64,000 nt of DNA, taken from contig CALGUD010000148.1 of the NCBI GenBank assembly GCA_937901915.1, positions 30,271 to 94,270 on the forward strand, written 5' to 3'. The translations under genes and the position numbers were made by a program. This DNA comes from an uncultured Flavobacteriaceae bacterium (lineage in GTDB: Bacteria > Bacteroidota > Bacteroidia > Flavobacteriales > Flavobacteriaceae). This document shows, piece after piece, positions 53,243 to 63,126 of the stretch (position 1 is its first letter; each line of letters begins with the position of its first letter). The notes below the pieces were generated by a model. It was not told the origin of the DNA and searched no databases. It saw nothing but the letters and a program-made list of their open reading frames with translations.

Positions 53243-54607
53243 ATGGAAAGCATCACCGGGTTTATAGGCAAAATTACTTCAGTAACCGAGTGGCTCATGC
53301 TTTTTTTTATTATTGGTGGAGGCCTTTTTTTGGCTTTTTACTCGCGTTTTACACCTTTCAGATACTTTAAGCATGCTGTGCAGGTTGTAGCCGGTAAGTA
53401 TGATAAAGCAGAAGACGCTGGAAACGTAAGTCACTTCCAGGCACTGTCATCCGTGATTGCTGCAACAGTTGGCTTGGGCAATATTTCAGGGGTTGCTATC
53501 GCTATTCATCACGGGGGACCCGGAGTGGTTTTTTGGATGTGGGTTACAGCCGTTGTGGGCTCGTGTATTAAATTTTATTCCTGTGGTCTATCTATTCTGT
53601 ACCGGGAAAAAGATGATGAAGGGAATGTTCTAGGAGGGCCCATGTATTATATGACCCTGGGTATAAAAAAAATTGGCAGGCCCATGGCTGTGTTTTTTTG
53701 TTGTGCAGCACTTATAGGTGTATTGCCTGCCTTTACTGCCAATCAGCTTACACAGTCTGTAATAGGAGTAATTAACCCCAACAGTATGTGGGAACTCGGG
53801 AACTTTCGGTGGAAATTAATAATTGCTGGATTCCTGGTACTTCTTACTTCCCTGGTCATTTTTGGTGGATTGAAAAGCATTGTTAAGGTTTCAACAGCTG
53901 TTGTTCCCTTTATGGTACTATTTTATATGTTGCTTGCAGCTTTTATTTTATTTTCAAATGCTGAAGGAGTACTACCGGCTTTCAAGCTTATTTTTTCGGA
54001 GGCGTTCAATACAAATACAATGTTTCAGGGAAGTTTATGGGGGCTTATTTTATTAGGGGTGAGGCGTGCAGTTTTTTCAAATGAATCCGGATTGGGAACT
54101 GCCCCAATGTATCACGGGCAGTCAAAAACCAATGAACCGGTTCATGAAGGCCTGGTGGCTATGCTGGGTCCCTTTATAGACACGTTACTTGTTTGTACTA
54201 TAACCGCTTTAATTATTATAATAAGCGGCGTTTATATTAATAATGATGCCAATGGTATTTTATTGACCCTTTCGGCTTTTGAAAAATTGTTTTATGGTTA
54301 CGGGAATGAAATCCTTATGGTGATGATCCTGTCATTCGGAATTTCAACCTTATTAACCTATTCATATTATGGCACAAAATGCCTTAATTTCTTAACAGGA
54401 AGAAAAGTAGATGCTTTTTATAACATTTTTTATATTTTCAGCATTATCTTTGCAGCTATAGCTACGGTTGATTTAGTTGTGGGCCTTATTGATCTTGCCT
54501 TTGCCTTAATGAGTATACCTAATATGATAGCAATATTATGGCTTTCACCTAAAATGAATATTGCTATGAAAACATATTTTAAAAATTTTCATGGAAAAAA
54601 AACATAA
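53243..54607 (+). CDS. Sodium:alanine symporter (AGCS family)
   Basis: A 454-residue inner-membrane carrier with about 10-11 TM helices. AGCS signatures are present: SSVIAATVGLGNISGVAIAI, HHGGPGVVFWMWV, GGPMYYMTLGI and the late NESGLGTAPMYH segment. It imports alanine or glycine-type amino acids with Na+. ATG 53243 begins at MESITGFIGKI; an upstream TTG at 53219 would add 8 residues. The 3' end overlaps era by 17 bp, so the two are co-transcribed. Confidence 0.88.
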   Translation: MESITGFIGKITSVTEWLMLFFIIGGGLFLAFYSRFTPFRYFKHAVQVVAGKYDKAEDAGNVSHFQALSSVIAATVGLGNISGVAIAIHHGGPGVVFWMWVTAVVGSCIKFYSCGLSILYREKDDEGNVLGGPMYYMTLGIKKIGRPMAVFFCCAALIGVLPAFTANQLTQSVIGVINPNSMWELGNFRWKLIIAGFLVLLTSLVIFGGLKSIVKVSTAVVPFMVLFYMLLAAFILFSNAEGVLPAFKLIFSEAFNTNTMFQGSLWGLILLGVRRAVFSNESGLGTAPMYHGQSKTNEPVHEGLVAMLGPFIDTLLVCTITALIIIISGVYINNDANGILLTLSAFEKLFYGYGNEILMVMILSFGISTLLTYSYYGTKCLNFLTGRKVDAFYNIFYIFSIIFAAIATVDLVVGLIDLAFALMSIPNMIAILWLSPKMNIAMKTYFKNFHGKKT

Positions 54608-55481
54608 AGCAGGATTCGTAAATATTATAGGCAACCCTAATGTAGGCAAGTCAACCCTTATGAATGCATTTGTAGGGGAAAAGCTTTCAATAATCACCTC
54701 TAAAGCCCAGACTACAAGACATAGGATCTTCGGTATAGTAAATGGAGATGATTTTCAGATCATTTTTTCGGATACTCCCGGTATAATTAAGCCGGCATAT
54801 CAGCTTCAGGAGTCCATGATGGATTTTGTAAAATCGGCTTTTGATGATGCCGATGTGCTTCTTTACATGGTTGAAATAGGCGAAAAAGGGCTTAAAGATG
54901 AGGCTTTCTTTCAAAAAATAACTTCTTCTAAAATACCTGTACTATTATTAATTAACAAGATTGATAAATCTTCCCAGGAAGAACTGGAAGAACAGGTCCA
55001 ATACTGGAAGGAGAAAGTACCTAATGCAGAATTTTACCCGATATCGGCACTTAATAATTTCAATGTCATAGAAGTTTTTAACCGAATACTTGATTTGCTT
55101 CCGGAATCTCCTCCTTTTTATCCTAAAGACCAGATTACGGATAAACCCGAACGTTTTTTTGTAAATGAAACAATTAGGGAAAAAATACTGATTAATTATA
55201 AAAAGGAAATTCCGTACGCCGTTGAAGTGGATACAGAAGAGTTTTTTGAAAGTGAAAACATTATTCGTATCCGTTCAGTTATTATGGTAGAACGGGATAC
55301 ACAAAAAGGAATTATTATAGGGCATAAAGGTGCTGCATTAAAAAGGGTAGGAATGCAGGCAAGGGAAGACCTCGAAAAATTCTTTGGTAAACAAATCCAT
55401 ATAGAATTATATGTGAAGGTGAACAAAAATTGGCGCAGTAACCAGAATCAGTTAAAACGGTTTGGATATAATAATAAATAA
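54591..55481 (+). CDS. era: GTPase Era
   Basis: A 296-residue ribosome-assembly GTPase. G1 is GNPNVGKST, the switch region is SKAQTTRHRIFGIV, G3 DTPG, G4 NKID, and the C-terminal KH domain contains GIIIGHKGAALKRVGMQARE, which binds the 3' end of 16S rRNA. Length and domain order are standard. Translation is coupled to the symporter gene by overlap, an arrangement not linked functionally but conserved-looking. Confidence 0.95.
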   Translation: MEKKHKAGFVNIIGNPNVGKSTLMNAFVGEKLSIITSKAQTTRHRIFGIVNGDDFQIIFSDTPGIIKPAYQLQESMMDFVKSAFDDADVLLYMVEIGEKGLKDEAFFQKITSSKIPVLLLINKIDKSSQEELEEQVQYWKEKVPNAEFYPISALNNFNVIEVFNRILDLLPESPPFYPKDQITDKPERFFVNETIREKILINYKKEIPYAVEVDTEEFFESENIIRIRSVIMVERDTQKGIIIGHKGAALKRVGMQAREDLEKFFGKQIHIELYVKVNKNWRSNQNQLKRFGYNNK

Positions 55482-55484
55482 CGA

Positions 55485-55510
55485 AGGCCTGGTATTAAAC
55501 CAGACCTTTC
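55485..55510. terminator. Bidirectional hairpin between era and the SYLF gene
   Basis: AGGCCTGGT (55485-55493) pairs with ACCAGACCT (55499-55507) with one mismatch and a 5-base loop. The genes on both sides converge here. Confidence 0.6.
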
Positions 55511-55533
55511 ACTCAATACTAATTAACTTTAAT

Positions 55534-56067
55534 TTATAGTGGTTTAAAATCAAATTTTTGTCCACCTACTGAAGCATCAGCCATTAAACCTGCTTTTGGT
55601 AAAGCAAATACGGCCACACCATCCTGGTATTGCGCATTTACAGCTTTCCCGGATTCAACAACAACTGCCGAAGCTTCTCCTGAAAATTCAAAATTACCTT
55701 CTTTAAAATCATTCAGCGCCGCATCCGTTTCAAAAAAGATTGCCTCAATAACGGCTTGTCCTCCGGCTTGCAAGCCTACATTAATTTTTTTAAGGTTCGC
55801 CATTCCTATCATTCTTCCGTCTTCGTAAACAACCCCATTTCCAGAAGCTCCTCCTATAATGAGCCCGCCTTTACCTACATTCGGGAAAATTACATACCCT
55901 GCAGAATTATTAAAAAATGTATCCAATTCAGGGCTTTCATTTAGTAATGTGGTTTTAGCTTTTTCTGCATCTTTAATAATTTCATGGTCCTTTTCAGTTT
56001 GTGCATTCACACTAAAAGCTATCATCGTAAATAAAAAAAATACTGTAATTTTTTTAATAGTTTTCAT
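55534..56067 (-). CDS. SYLF (Ysc84-like) lipid-binding domain protein
   Basis: A 177-residue exported protein: signal peptide to about NAQ (residue 23), then the SYLF domain with AGYVIFPNVGKGGLIIGGAS, GNGVVYEDGRMIGMANLKKI and GLQAGGQAVIEAIFF, and the closing YQDGVAVFALPKAGLMADAS. These motifs are classic for the family, whose eukaryotic members bind phosphoinositides; the bacterial role is unclear but probably envelope lipid binding. It is monocistronic. Confidence 0.88.
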   Translation of the reverse strand: MKTIKKITVFFLFTMIAFSVNAQTEKDHEIIKDAEKAKTTLLNESPELDTFFNNSAGYVIFPNVGKGGLIIGGASGNGVVYEDGRMIGMANLKKINVGLQAGGQAVIEAIFFETDAALNDFKEGNFEFSGEASAVVVESGKAVNAQYQDGVAVFALPKAGLMADASVGGQKFDFKPL

Positions 56068-56206
56068 CTCAATTAAATTTTTTGTTTATAATCCGTTTCA
56101 TATGCTTTTACAATAAACATACAAGGTGAAATTAATGTAAACTACAGGAAAATTATAGTTCAAAAAATTTAATTTTAAACTCTAAAAGATTAAAAGCAAA
56201 ATTTCA

Positions 56207-56698
56207 TCAGCTTTTAATAAGGATGTCTTCCATAAAATTATAAAGTTTTCTCATTTGGTCTTTTGCTTTCCTCCTGCCTATTCTTCCGGCAAAATAAAGG
56301 GTAAACCAAAAAATTAACATTAAAAGCATTACGGTAATGTACTGGGTATAACTTTCATTCAAAGACCAATTAGAATATGCTCCTATGGCGGCAAAAATAA
56401 AAATGATACCTATGCTGAAATGCAAAAACATAAAAAAGGTCCATAAAGTGGGATTGGGGCCAAAAAAACCATGTAGTTTTGATGTAAATTCATCAATTTC
56501 ATCAATTTCAAAATGCAATTGAGGGGACCAGAAGTGTTCTTCTTCTTTAGGTATTTTTATAAAAATATGTTCATCAACACATTTAATTATGAATTCTTTA
56601 CCTTTTGAATGTTCAAAAGAATTAAGAATTGTATCATAATTTTTGTTTAACTCCAGGTTGAATCTGGGCCTTAAAACTATTTCATTACTGAGTGCCAT
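56207..56698 (-). CDS. Hypothetical membrane protein with two TM helices
   Basis: A 163-residue protein. The N-terminal ~80 residues are soluble and beta-rich (EIVLRPRFNLELNKNYDTIL, then IKIPKEEEHFWSPQLHFEID). Two TM helices follow (about 84-105 and 118-138), and a basic C-terminal tail. The family is unrecognised, though similar small proteins are common in Flavobacteriaceae. It is divergent from der. Confidence 0.65.
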   Translation of the reverse strand: MALSNEIVLRPRFNLELNKNYDTILNSFEHSKGKEFIIKCVDEHIFIKIPKEEEHFWSPQLHFEIDEIDEFTSKLHGFFGPNPTLWTFFMFLHFSIGIIFIFAAIGAYSNWSLNESYTQYITVMLLMLIFWFTLYFAGRIGRRKAKDQMRKLYNFMEDILIKS

Positions 56699-56757
56699 TA
56701 TTTTACTATGGGTTAGGGGCTGTTAAAGTAATTATTTTTTCTTAGAAAACTAAACAT

Positions 56758-56765
56758 TAACTTTG
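56758..56765 (+). promoter_or_regulatory. Bacteroidota -7 promoter box for der
   Basis: TAACTTTG fits TAnnTTTG and is followed by GC, as in the longer form TAnnTTTGC. It lies 19 bp before the der ATG. The -33 box is not clear. Confidence 0.45.
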
Positions 56766-56784
56766 CCGCATTAAAAAAAAATGT

Positions 56785-58089
56785 ATGAGTGCTATTGTAG
56801 CCATTGTGGGTAGGCCGAATGTTGGGAAATCAACACTTTTTAACCGGTTAATTAAAAGGAGGGAGGCCATTGTTGATGCCATAAGTGGTGTTACAAGGGA
56901 TCGGCATTACGGAAAATCGGATTGGAACGGAAAGGAATTTTCTTTGATAGATACCGGAGGATACATAGTGGGCAGTGATGATATTTTTGAAAAAGAAATA
57001 GATAAGCAGGTCGAATTAGCGATAGATGAAGCAGATGCAATCATATTTGTAGTGGATGTTGAATCGGGTATTACCGGAATGGATGAAGAAGTTGCACAAC
57101 TACTCCGAAAATCCCGAAAGCCTGTTTTTGTGGCAGTTAATAAAGTTGACACTGCTTCAAGAAATGCAGATGCAGTTGAGTTTTATTCTTTAGGATTAGG
57201 GGAGTTTTTTAATATTTCCAGTATAAGCGGTAGTGGTACAGGAGAACTTTTAGATGCCTTGGTTGAAGCCCTGCCTGAAGTAAAAGAAGAGGTAATTGAT
57301 GAACTTCCACGGTTTGCTGTTGTAGGCCGCCCTAATGCCGGCAAATCGTCCTTTATAAATGCACTGTTGGGTGAAGACAGGTTTATAGTTACAGATATTG
57401 CAGGGACTACTCGCGATAGTACAGATACAAAATACAATCGTTTTGGGTTTGAATTTAATTTGGTTGATACTGCAGGAATCAGAAGAAAGGCCAAGGTGAA
57501 GCAAGACCTGGAGTTTTACTCTGTTATGCGCTCTGTAAGGGCCATAGAACATGCCGATGTTTGTTTGCTGGTTATAGATGCCACCAGGGGGTTTGAAGGA
57601 CAAGACCTCAATATTTTCTGGTTGGCCGAGAGAAATAAAAAGGGGATTGTGATCCTGGTAAATAAATGGGATTTGGTAGAAAAGGAAACCAATACCCCAA
57701 GGGATTTTGAAAACATGATCAGGAAACAAATAGAGCCTTATACCGATGTTCCTATTATTTTTATGTCTGTCCTAACTAAACAACGCATATTTAAAGCCAT
57801 TGAAACTGCTGTAGAAGTATTCAAAAACAGGAGTAACCGTATCCCTACGAGTAAATTGAACGAGGTAATGTTACCCATCATAGAAGCTACGCCACCACCG
57901 TCTATAAAAGGGAAATATGTAAAGATTAAATTTTGCACACAACTCCCAACCCCCACACCACAGTTTGCATTTTTCGCGAATTTACCTCAATATGTAAAGG
58001 ATCCTTACAGGCGTTTCATTGAGAATAAACTTCGTGAAAATTTTAATTTTACCGGTGTCCCTGTTCAGGTGTATTTTAGAAAAAAATAA
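56785..58089 (+). CDS. der: GTPase Der (EngA)
   Basis: A 434-residue essential ribosome-biogenesis protein with two tandem G domains. Domain 1 has G1 [13 protein letters not shown] and NKVD; domain 2 has G1 [13 protein letters not shown] and NKWD. The KH-like C-terminal domain ([20 protein letters not shown]) completes it. All GTP-binding motifs are intact and the length is standard. It is followed 6 bp later by an outer-membrane protein gene on the same strand. Confidence 0.96.
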   Translation: MSAIVAIVGRPNVGKSTLFNRLIKRREAIVDAISGVTRDRHYGKSDWNGKEFSLIDTGGYIVGSDDIFEKEIDKQVELAIDEADAIIFVVDVESGITGMDEEVAQLLRKSRKPVFVAVNKVDTASRNADAVEFYSLGLGEFFNISSISGSGTGELLDALVEALPEVKEEVIDELPRFAVVGRPNAGKSSFINALLGEDRFIVTDIAGTTRDSTDTKYNRFGFEFNLVDTAGIRRKAKVKQDLEFYSVMRSVRAIEHADVCLLVIDATRGFEGQDLNIFWLAERNKKGIVILVNKWDLVEKETNTPRDFENMIRKQIEPYTDVPIIFMSVLTKQRIFKAIETAVEVFKNRSNRIPTSKLNEVMLPIIEATPPPSIKGKYVKIKFCTQLPTPTPQFAFFANLPQYVKDPYRRFIENKLRENFNFTGVPVQVYFRKK

Positions 58090-58095
58090 GCTGTA

Positions 58096-60909
58096 TTGTG
58101 CGGTACGAATAATAACTTTATCTTGAGAAAACGGATCTTTAAAAATACCGCATTTTTAATTTTGTTTATCATTTATGGTAGCTATTCACAGGAATATACA
58201 ATTACGGGTATTATAGCAGACAAAACTACAGATCAACCTTTAGACGGGGCTACTGTATATCTGGAATCTACTGACAATAGTTTAATTACATACAACATTT
58301 CAAATCAACAAGGTGAATTTGAACTGTTCTTTACTACCCGTCACAAAACAGTTAATTTTTACATCAGTTATAGCGGTTATGCACCGGTAAACAGAGAAAT
58401 TCGGCTGGATAAGCCAGAAATTGATTTGGGTAAACTGTTGCTGAATATCCAGGTTGAAGAATTAGAGGGTGTAGAAATAATTGGAGAGCGGGTGCCGGTT
58501 ACAATTAAAAAAGATACACTTGAGTTTAATGCCGATTCTTTTAAAACCAGACCCGATGCAAATGTAGAAGAACTTCTCAAACAACTTCCGGGAATAGAAG
58601 TAGACAGTAATGGTAAAATACTGGTGAATGGAAAAGAGGTAAACAATGTTTTGGTGAACGGGAAACCCTTTTTTGGTAACGATCCCACAATTGCCACAAA
58701 GAATCTTCCTAAAGAGATAGTAGACAAGATACAGATCACAGATACAAAAACCGAAACTGAAGAGTTCACCGGAAAGCAATCAACATCAGATACCAAAACG
58801 GTAAATATTACCATCAAGGAAGATAAAAATAAAGGATATTTTGGACGTTTAACTGCAGGTTATGGCACTGATGAACGGTATCAATTAAGCGGGATTACTA
58901 ACTACTTTAACGATGCACAACGGTTTAGTGTATTGGCCAGTGCCAATAACATAAATAGCCCTGGATTTTCTTTCGATGAAATATACGATATGGTAGGCGG
59001 AGGAAGAGGCAGAGGTGGTAGGGGCTCCGGGTCCAGTCGAAGCGGGGCTTTTAGGCTGGCAACCAGCTTTGGAGAGGGGATTACCACTTCGTCTAATATA
59101 GGAGCCAGTTTTACAGATACTTTTAAAGATAAAACCGAGGTTAGTGCCGATTATTTTTATAGCAACAGTGATTCATTCAATGATACAAGGGTATCAAGAG
59201 AAAATATTCTGCCGGATGAAAGCTATTTCGTAAATAGCACCACAGGTTTCAAGGGTGTTACAGACTCCCATAAGGTAACTGCCAAGTTTGAATTTGAAAT
59301 TGATTCAACCTTCAAAATTATTCTCTCACCTCAATTCGGACTCACGCAAATAACTTCCGAAAGCAGAAACCAGGAAATTTCACTAAATGACAGCGGGGAA
59401 TTAATAAACAGGGGAGAGTCTAACAACCTGAACCATAGCGAAGAAAAGAGTTTTAGTAATGAAATAGAAGCTATTAAAAAACTCAGTACAAGAGGCCATT
59501 ACATTAAAGTTGGCTTCCAGAATACAAATAATATGAATGATGGTTCAACCCTGATAAATAATGAGAATGAAGTTTATGGAGACGATGAAGGATTGATGTC
59601 TGTCAATCAAGAAGTTGACTTGAGAACAAGTAACGATTCCTGGCGGGGAGACATAGAATTCAGGCAACCATTGTTAAACAATTTGTTTTTAGATCTTTCT
59701 TACTCATACAATTCACGGAATGCGCGTAACGAACGTATTGTAAACGACTATGAGCAGAATACAGCCATGTATACAAGTTATAACGCTTTTTTGAGCAGTG
59801 ATTTTAATACGAGGAACAATCAACAACGACCGGAGGTTGGATTAAATTATGAAACTGATAAATGGGTTATAGGATTGAATGCAGGATGGGTGAATACAAC
59901 TCTTAAAAACAATGAGAGGCTCCAAAACCTGGCATTCTTCAAATCATTTGACAATGTATTATTTGGAGGAAATATTAACTATAACTTTGGCCAAAGAAAA
60001 AGATTGCGATTTGATTATAATGCCAGCCTTAATATACCTTCTGCTACACAATTACAACCTATAAATGATGTTTCTGACCCTTTAAATACTGTTATTGGAA
60101 ATCCAAATCTCGAGCCGGGTGTCAGTCATAATTTTTATATAAATTATAATAATTATGATTGGAAAAACAGAAGTGGGCTCTTTATATACGGAAACGGAAC
60201 GATTCAGAATGGCAGGATAATTAACAGCACTTTTACAGACGAAGATTATTTAAGACGCACCACTTTTGTAAATGTAGATGGCAATTATTCAGCAAGCCTG
60301 GGAGCTTCCTGGAGTAAACAAATAAAAAAAGACAGCCTCTATACATTAAGGTTACAACCAGGTATTAACACCAGTTTTAATAATAATGTAAGCCTCAATA
60401 ATGGAGTGGAATTTACTGCGCAATCATTAATGGTTACCCCAAGCGTGCGAATAAATTATAATTATAAGGAAGTGCTCGAAATAAGCCCTTCATATTCTAT
60501 CATGTTAAACACAACCAGCTATAGCCTTGATAGATTTGACAATACTAATTTTACCACACATAATGCTTCTCTTCGTACAACTACGTTCTGGCCAAAAAAT
60601 ATTATTTGGGGAAATGACATTACCTATAGTTATAATGGGAACGTGAGAGATAATTTTGATAAAAGTGCTGTTTTTTGGAATATGAGCCTTGGGGTTAATT
60701 TGTTTAAAGATAGAGGTACTCTGAAAGTTTTGGCCTATGATCTACTCAATCAAAATATTAATACGGTACGGGTAGCTACGGAAGATTACATACAAGATAC
60801 ACAAGGTACTGTCTTGCAACAATACTTTATGCTAAGCTTTACCTGGAAATTTGACAAATTTGGTCTAAATAAAAACCAAAGCCGTAGAGGATATATTCGA
60901 GTAAATTAG
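58096..60909 (+). CDS. Outer-membrane beta-barrel protein with CarboxypepD_reg-like domain
   Basis: About 937 residues. No ATG is present near the beginning: TTG 58096 or TTG 58123 (before RKRIFKNTAFLILF) must serve as start. After the signal peptide (ending GSYSQ) comes a carboxypeptidase regulatory-like domain (about 30-115, YTITGIIADKTTDQPLDGAT), then a plug-like segment (PDANVEELLKQLPGIEVDSN, then VLVNGKPFFGND). A glycine/arginine-rich patch (GGGRGRGGRGSGSSRSG) and a long C-terminal barrel ending FMLSFTWKFDKFG follow. It belongs to the TonB-receptor-like OMP_b-brl_3 group. No TonB box was confirmed. Substrate unknown. Confidence 0.82.
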   Translation: MCGTNNNFILRKRIFKNTAFLILFIIYGSYSQEYTITGIIADKTTDQPLDGATVYLESTDNSLITYNISNQQGEFELFFTTRHKTVNFYISYSGYAPVNREIRLDKPEIDLGKLLLNIQVEELEGVEIIGERVPVTIKKDTLEFNADSFKTRPDANVEELLKQLPGIEVDSNGKILVNGKEVNNVLVNGKPFFGNDPTIATKNLPKEIVDKIQITDTKTETEEFTGKQSTSDTKTVNITIKEDKNKGYFGRLTAGYGTDERYQLSGITNYFNDAQRFSVLASANNINSPGFSFDEIYDMVGGGRGRGGRGSGSSRSGAFRLATSFGEGITTSSNIGASFTDTFKDKTEVSADYFYSNSDSFNDTRVSRENILPDESYFVNSTTGFKGVTDSHKVTAKFEFEIDSTFKIILSPQFGLTQITSESRNQEISLNDSGELINRGESNNLNHSEEKSFSNEIEAIKKLSTRGHYIKVGFQNTNNMNDGSTLINNENEVYGDDEGLMSVNQEVDLRTSNDSWRGDIEFRQPLLNNLFLDLSYSYNSRNARNERIVNDYEQNTAMYTSYNAFLSSDFNTRNNQQRPEVGLNYETDKWVIGLNAGWVNTTLKNNERLQNLAFFKSFDNVLFGGNINYNFGQRKRLRFDYNASLNIPSATQLQPINDVSDPLNTVIGNPNLEPGVSHNFYINYNNYDWKNRSGLFIYGNGTIQNGRIINSTFTDEDYLRRTTFVNVDGNYSASLGASWSKQIKKDSLYTLRLQPGINTSFNNNVSLNNGVEFTAQSLMVTPSVRINYNYKEVLEISPSYSIMLNTTSYSLDRFDNTNFTTHNASLRTTTFWPKNIIWGNDITYSYNGNVRDNFDKSAVFWNMSLGVNLFKDRGTLKVLAYDLLNQNINTVRVATEDYIQDTQGTVLQQYFMLSFTWKFDKFGLNKNQSRRGYIRVN

Positions 60910-60933
60910 CCTTAAAAGCATCAGGGCCAATTA

Positions 60934-61707
60934 TCACCAACTTCCACTCGCTCCGCCACCGCCAAAGCCGCCGCCACCACCAAAACCGCCAAAACCACCT
61001 CCTGATGAGCCTTTAAATCCACCACGACCCATATTACTCAATATAATTATATCCATTAAATCCATTCCAGCTGACCTCCGGCCCCGGTTACCTCTTCCAT
61101 TGTTTCGACCTTTGGTAAGTATGATGATTATAACAATAAAAATAATTGCGAGTATAACAAATCTGCTAAGCGGTGAATTTCTTGTATTCACATTTGTTCC
61201 TTCATATTCTCCCTGCATTACCTGGAAAATCACATCAGTTCCCCTGTCCAGGCCATTGTAATAATTACCATTTTTAAATTCGGGGATTATAATATTTTCT
61301 ATGATTCTTTTTGAGAGCGCATCCGTTAATAAATGTTCGGTACCATATCCGGTTGAAATTGCCACCTTCCGGTCGTCTTTAGCTAATAAAACCAATATGC
61401 CATTGTCCTTTCCTTTTTGTCCGATTTCCCATTTATGACCCCATTGGGCACCTACGTAATTAATGTCACCGCCCTGTACAGAAGACACTATAGCTACCAA
61501 AACCTCCGTAGATGTTGTGTCATTGTATTGTTTTAATTTGTTATATAAACTTTCATATTCAGTTTTACTCAATAACTTTATGCTATCAATTACCGGAGGT
61601 ATAAAAGACGGTTTTTCTGAAATTTTAAATTGAGAAAAACTAATTTGTATACATAGAAAGAACGATAAAAGAAGAATGAACTTTTTATTGGATTTAAAAT
61701 CTTTCAT
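60934..61707 (-). CDS. TPM-domain membrane protein with Gly-rich tail (YgcG-like)
   Basis: A 257-residue protein with a signal peptide (to about ISFSQ), a TPM domain (about 35-165, with TSTEVLVAIVSSVQGGDI, KDNGILVLLAKDDRKVAIST and GYGTEHLLTD), a TM helix (about 183-202, FVILAIIFIVIIIIL) and a C-terminal Gly-rich run ending GGGASGSW. This domain order is that of YgcG-type proteins. It is the last gene of an operon with a second TPM protein and LemA, the common LemA-TPM set; role unknown, probably at the envelope. Confidence 0.88.
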   Translation of the reverse strand: MKDFKSNKKFILLLSFFLCIQISFSQFKISEKPSFIPPVIDSIKLLSKTEYESLYNKLKQYNDTTSTEVLVAIVSSVQGGDINYVGAQWGHKWEIGQKGKDNGILVLLAKDDRKVAISTGYGTEHLLTDALSKRIIENIIIPEFKNGNYYNGLDRGTDVIFQVMQGEYEGTNVNTRNSPLSRFVILAIIFIVIIIILTKGRNNGRGNRGRRSAGMDLMDIIILSNMGRGGFKGSSGGGFGGFGGGGGFGGGGASGSW

Positions 61708-61709
61708 AA

Positions 61710-62150
61710 TTAACCTTTAGAGATTTCATCCGACAATTGATTGTCCGAATTCTCATGATCCCACGGGAAATGTTTTTGTAATTGTTCCCCTGCCTTTAAA
61801 ACCCCTTCAATTAGGCCCTTCTTAAATTTTTTAAGCTTAAAATTAGATTGCATAATTTCTTTTGTGCCGTCCCAAAAATTAGCAGGTACCACTTTGTTTA
61901 TCCCCTCATCACCGTAAACAGCAAAGGTATGGTCATTTACGGCTACATAAATTAACACCCCATTTGCTTCTTTTGTATTGTCCATTTTTAACCAGTGAAA
62001 AATTTCTTTTGCACGGGTAAGTGCATCTTTACCACAAGAGGGTTCGAGATGTATTCTTATTTCTCCCGAGGTTTTGTTTTCGGCAATACGAATTGCCTCA
62101 ACAATCTCTTCTTCATCTTCGGGAGATAAAAATTTTTCAACTTTAGGCAT
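61710..62150 (-). CDS. TPM-domain protein (second)
   Basis: A 146-residue protein with a single TPM domain (about 10-135: EEEIVEAIRIAENKTSGEIR, then GVLIYVAVNDHTFAVYGDEG). There is no signal peptide and no TM segment, so this copy is probably cytosolic, unlike the following one. It has 2-bp and 4-bp gaps to its neighbours, so it is translated with LemA and the YgcG-like protein. Confidence 0.85.
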   Translation of the reverse strand: MPKVEKFLSPEDEEEIVEAIRIAENKTSGEIRIHLEPSCGKDALTRAKEIFHWLKMDNTKEANGVLIYVAVNDHTFAVYGDEGINKVVPANFWDGTKEIMQSNFKLKKFKKGLIEGVLKAGEQLQKHFPWDHENSDNQLSDEISKG

Positions 62151-62154
62151 CGCT

Positions 62155-62778
62155 TTAATTGAAGTTAAATTCTACATCCGGCGCATTCTCAGATCCCGGA
62201 TCGGCTTTAAACCTTTCCATATCTTCAAACCCAAAAAAGCTTGCAAAGAATTTGTTAGGCATTATTTTGATGTGTTTATTGTAGGTGTTTACTGATTCAT
62301 TAAAACGGTTCCTTGCAATAGTAATCCGGTTTTCAGTTCCCTCGAGTTGAGACTGTAATTCCAGGAAATTCTGATTGGCCTTTAGTTCCGGATAACGTTC
62401 TACAGTAACCAAAAGCCTCGAAAGTGCAGATGACAACCCTGCTTGTGCCTCCTGGTACCTTGCTATATCCTGGGGGGTGAGGTTATCTATATCTATTGTA
62501 GTTGAGGTTGCCTTGGCTCGTGCTTCTATAACATCAGTTAACGTACCACGCTCAAAATCTGCCGCACCCTGTACCGTTTTGACCAAATTCCCGATTAAGT
62601 CATTTCTACGCTGGTAGGAACTCTCAACATCAGACCATGCTGTTTTAGCATTTTCTTCATACACTACGGCGGTATTGTTAAAATTATATGCCCAGACCAC
62701 TGTAATGATCCCTAATATTATTACACCAATAATAGATAGCCCAAGACATCCTATGCCGGCAATTGCACCTTTTTTCAT
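62155..62778 (-). CDS. LemA family protein
   Basis: A 207-residue protein with an N-terminal TM helix (about 8-30, IGCLGLSIIGVIILGIITVV) and a long helical bundle. The family hallmarks are YQRRNDLIGNLVKTVQGAAD, then RYQEAQAGLSSALSRLLVTV, ERYPELKANQNFLELQSQLE and a terminal FFGFEDMERFKAD. It probably exposes the helical domain outside the inner membrane and interacts with the TPM proteins, which are encoded with it. Confidence 0.92.
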   Translation of the reverse strand: MKKGAIAGIGCLGLSIIGVIILGIITVVWAYNFNNTAVVYEENAKTAWSDVESSYQRRNDLIGNLVKTVQGAADFERGTLTDVIEARAKATSTTIDIDNLTPQDIARYQEAQAGLSSALSRLLVTVERYPELKANQNFLELQSQLEGTENRITIARNRFNESVNTYNKHIKIMPNKFFASFFGFEDMERFKADPGSENAPDVEFNFN

Positions 62779-62796
62779 AAATGTGAAATTAGTTGT

Positions 62797-63126
62797 TTAC
62801 AGTTGTTCTTTTATTTTTAAAAGCTCCGTTTTAATGGTCTCTAATTTACGGATAATCTCAAAATTGTTTAAGGTTTTTTGCTTTTCTTCTTTTAAATGAA
62901 TTTTGGCACCGTCGAGTGTAAAGCCTCGTTCTTTTACAAGGTGGTAGATTAGTTGTAGATTTTTTACATCCTGGGGAGTGAATTTACGGTTACCTTTTGC
63001 GTTCTTTTTAGGTTTAAGAATATCAAATTCTTTCTCCCAAAATCTTATTAGTGAAGTATTTACGTAAAATGCCTTTGCTACTTCTCCAATATTATAATAT
63101 CTTTTTTCAGGAAGCTCTATGTGCAT
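62797..63126 (-). CDS. MerR-family transcriptional regulator
   Basis: A 109-residue protein with the MerR winged helix at the N-terminus (RYYNIGEVAKAFYVNTSLIR, then FWEKEFDILKPKKNAKGNRK) and a following dimerisation helix. The effector domain is minimal and has no cysteine metal site. Its ATG overlaps the stop of the upstream M23 gene by one base. It may regulate the operon, but no spaced operator could be assigned because the promoter lies outside the window. Confidence 0.88.
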   Translation of the reverse strand: MHIELPEKRYYNIGEVAKAFYVNTSLIRFWEKEFDILKPKKNAKGNRKFTPQDVKNLQLIYHLVKERGFTLDGAKIHLKEEKQKTLNNFEIIRKLETIKTELLKIKEQL

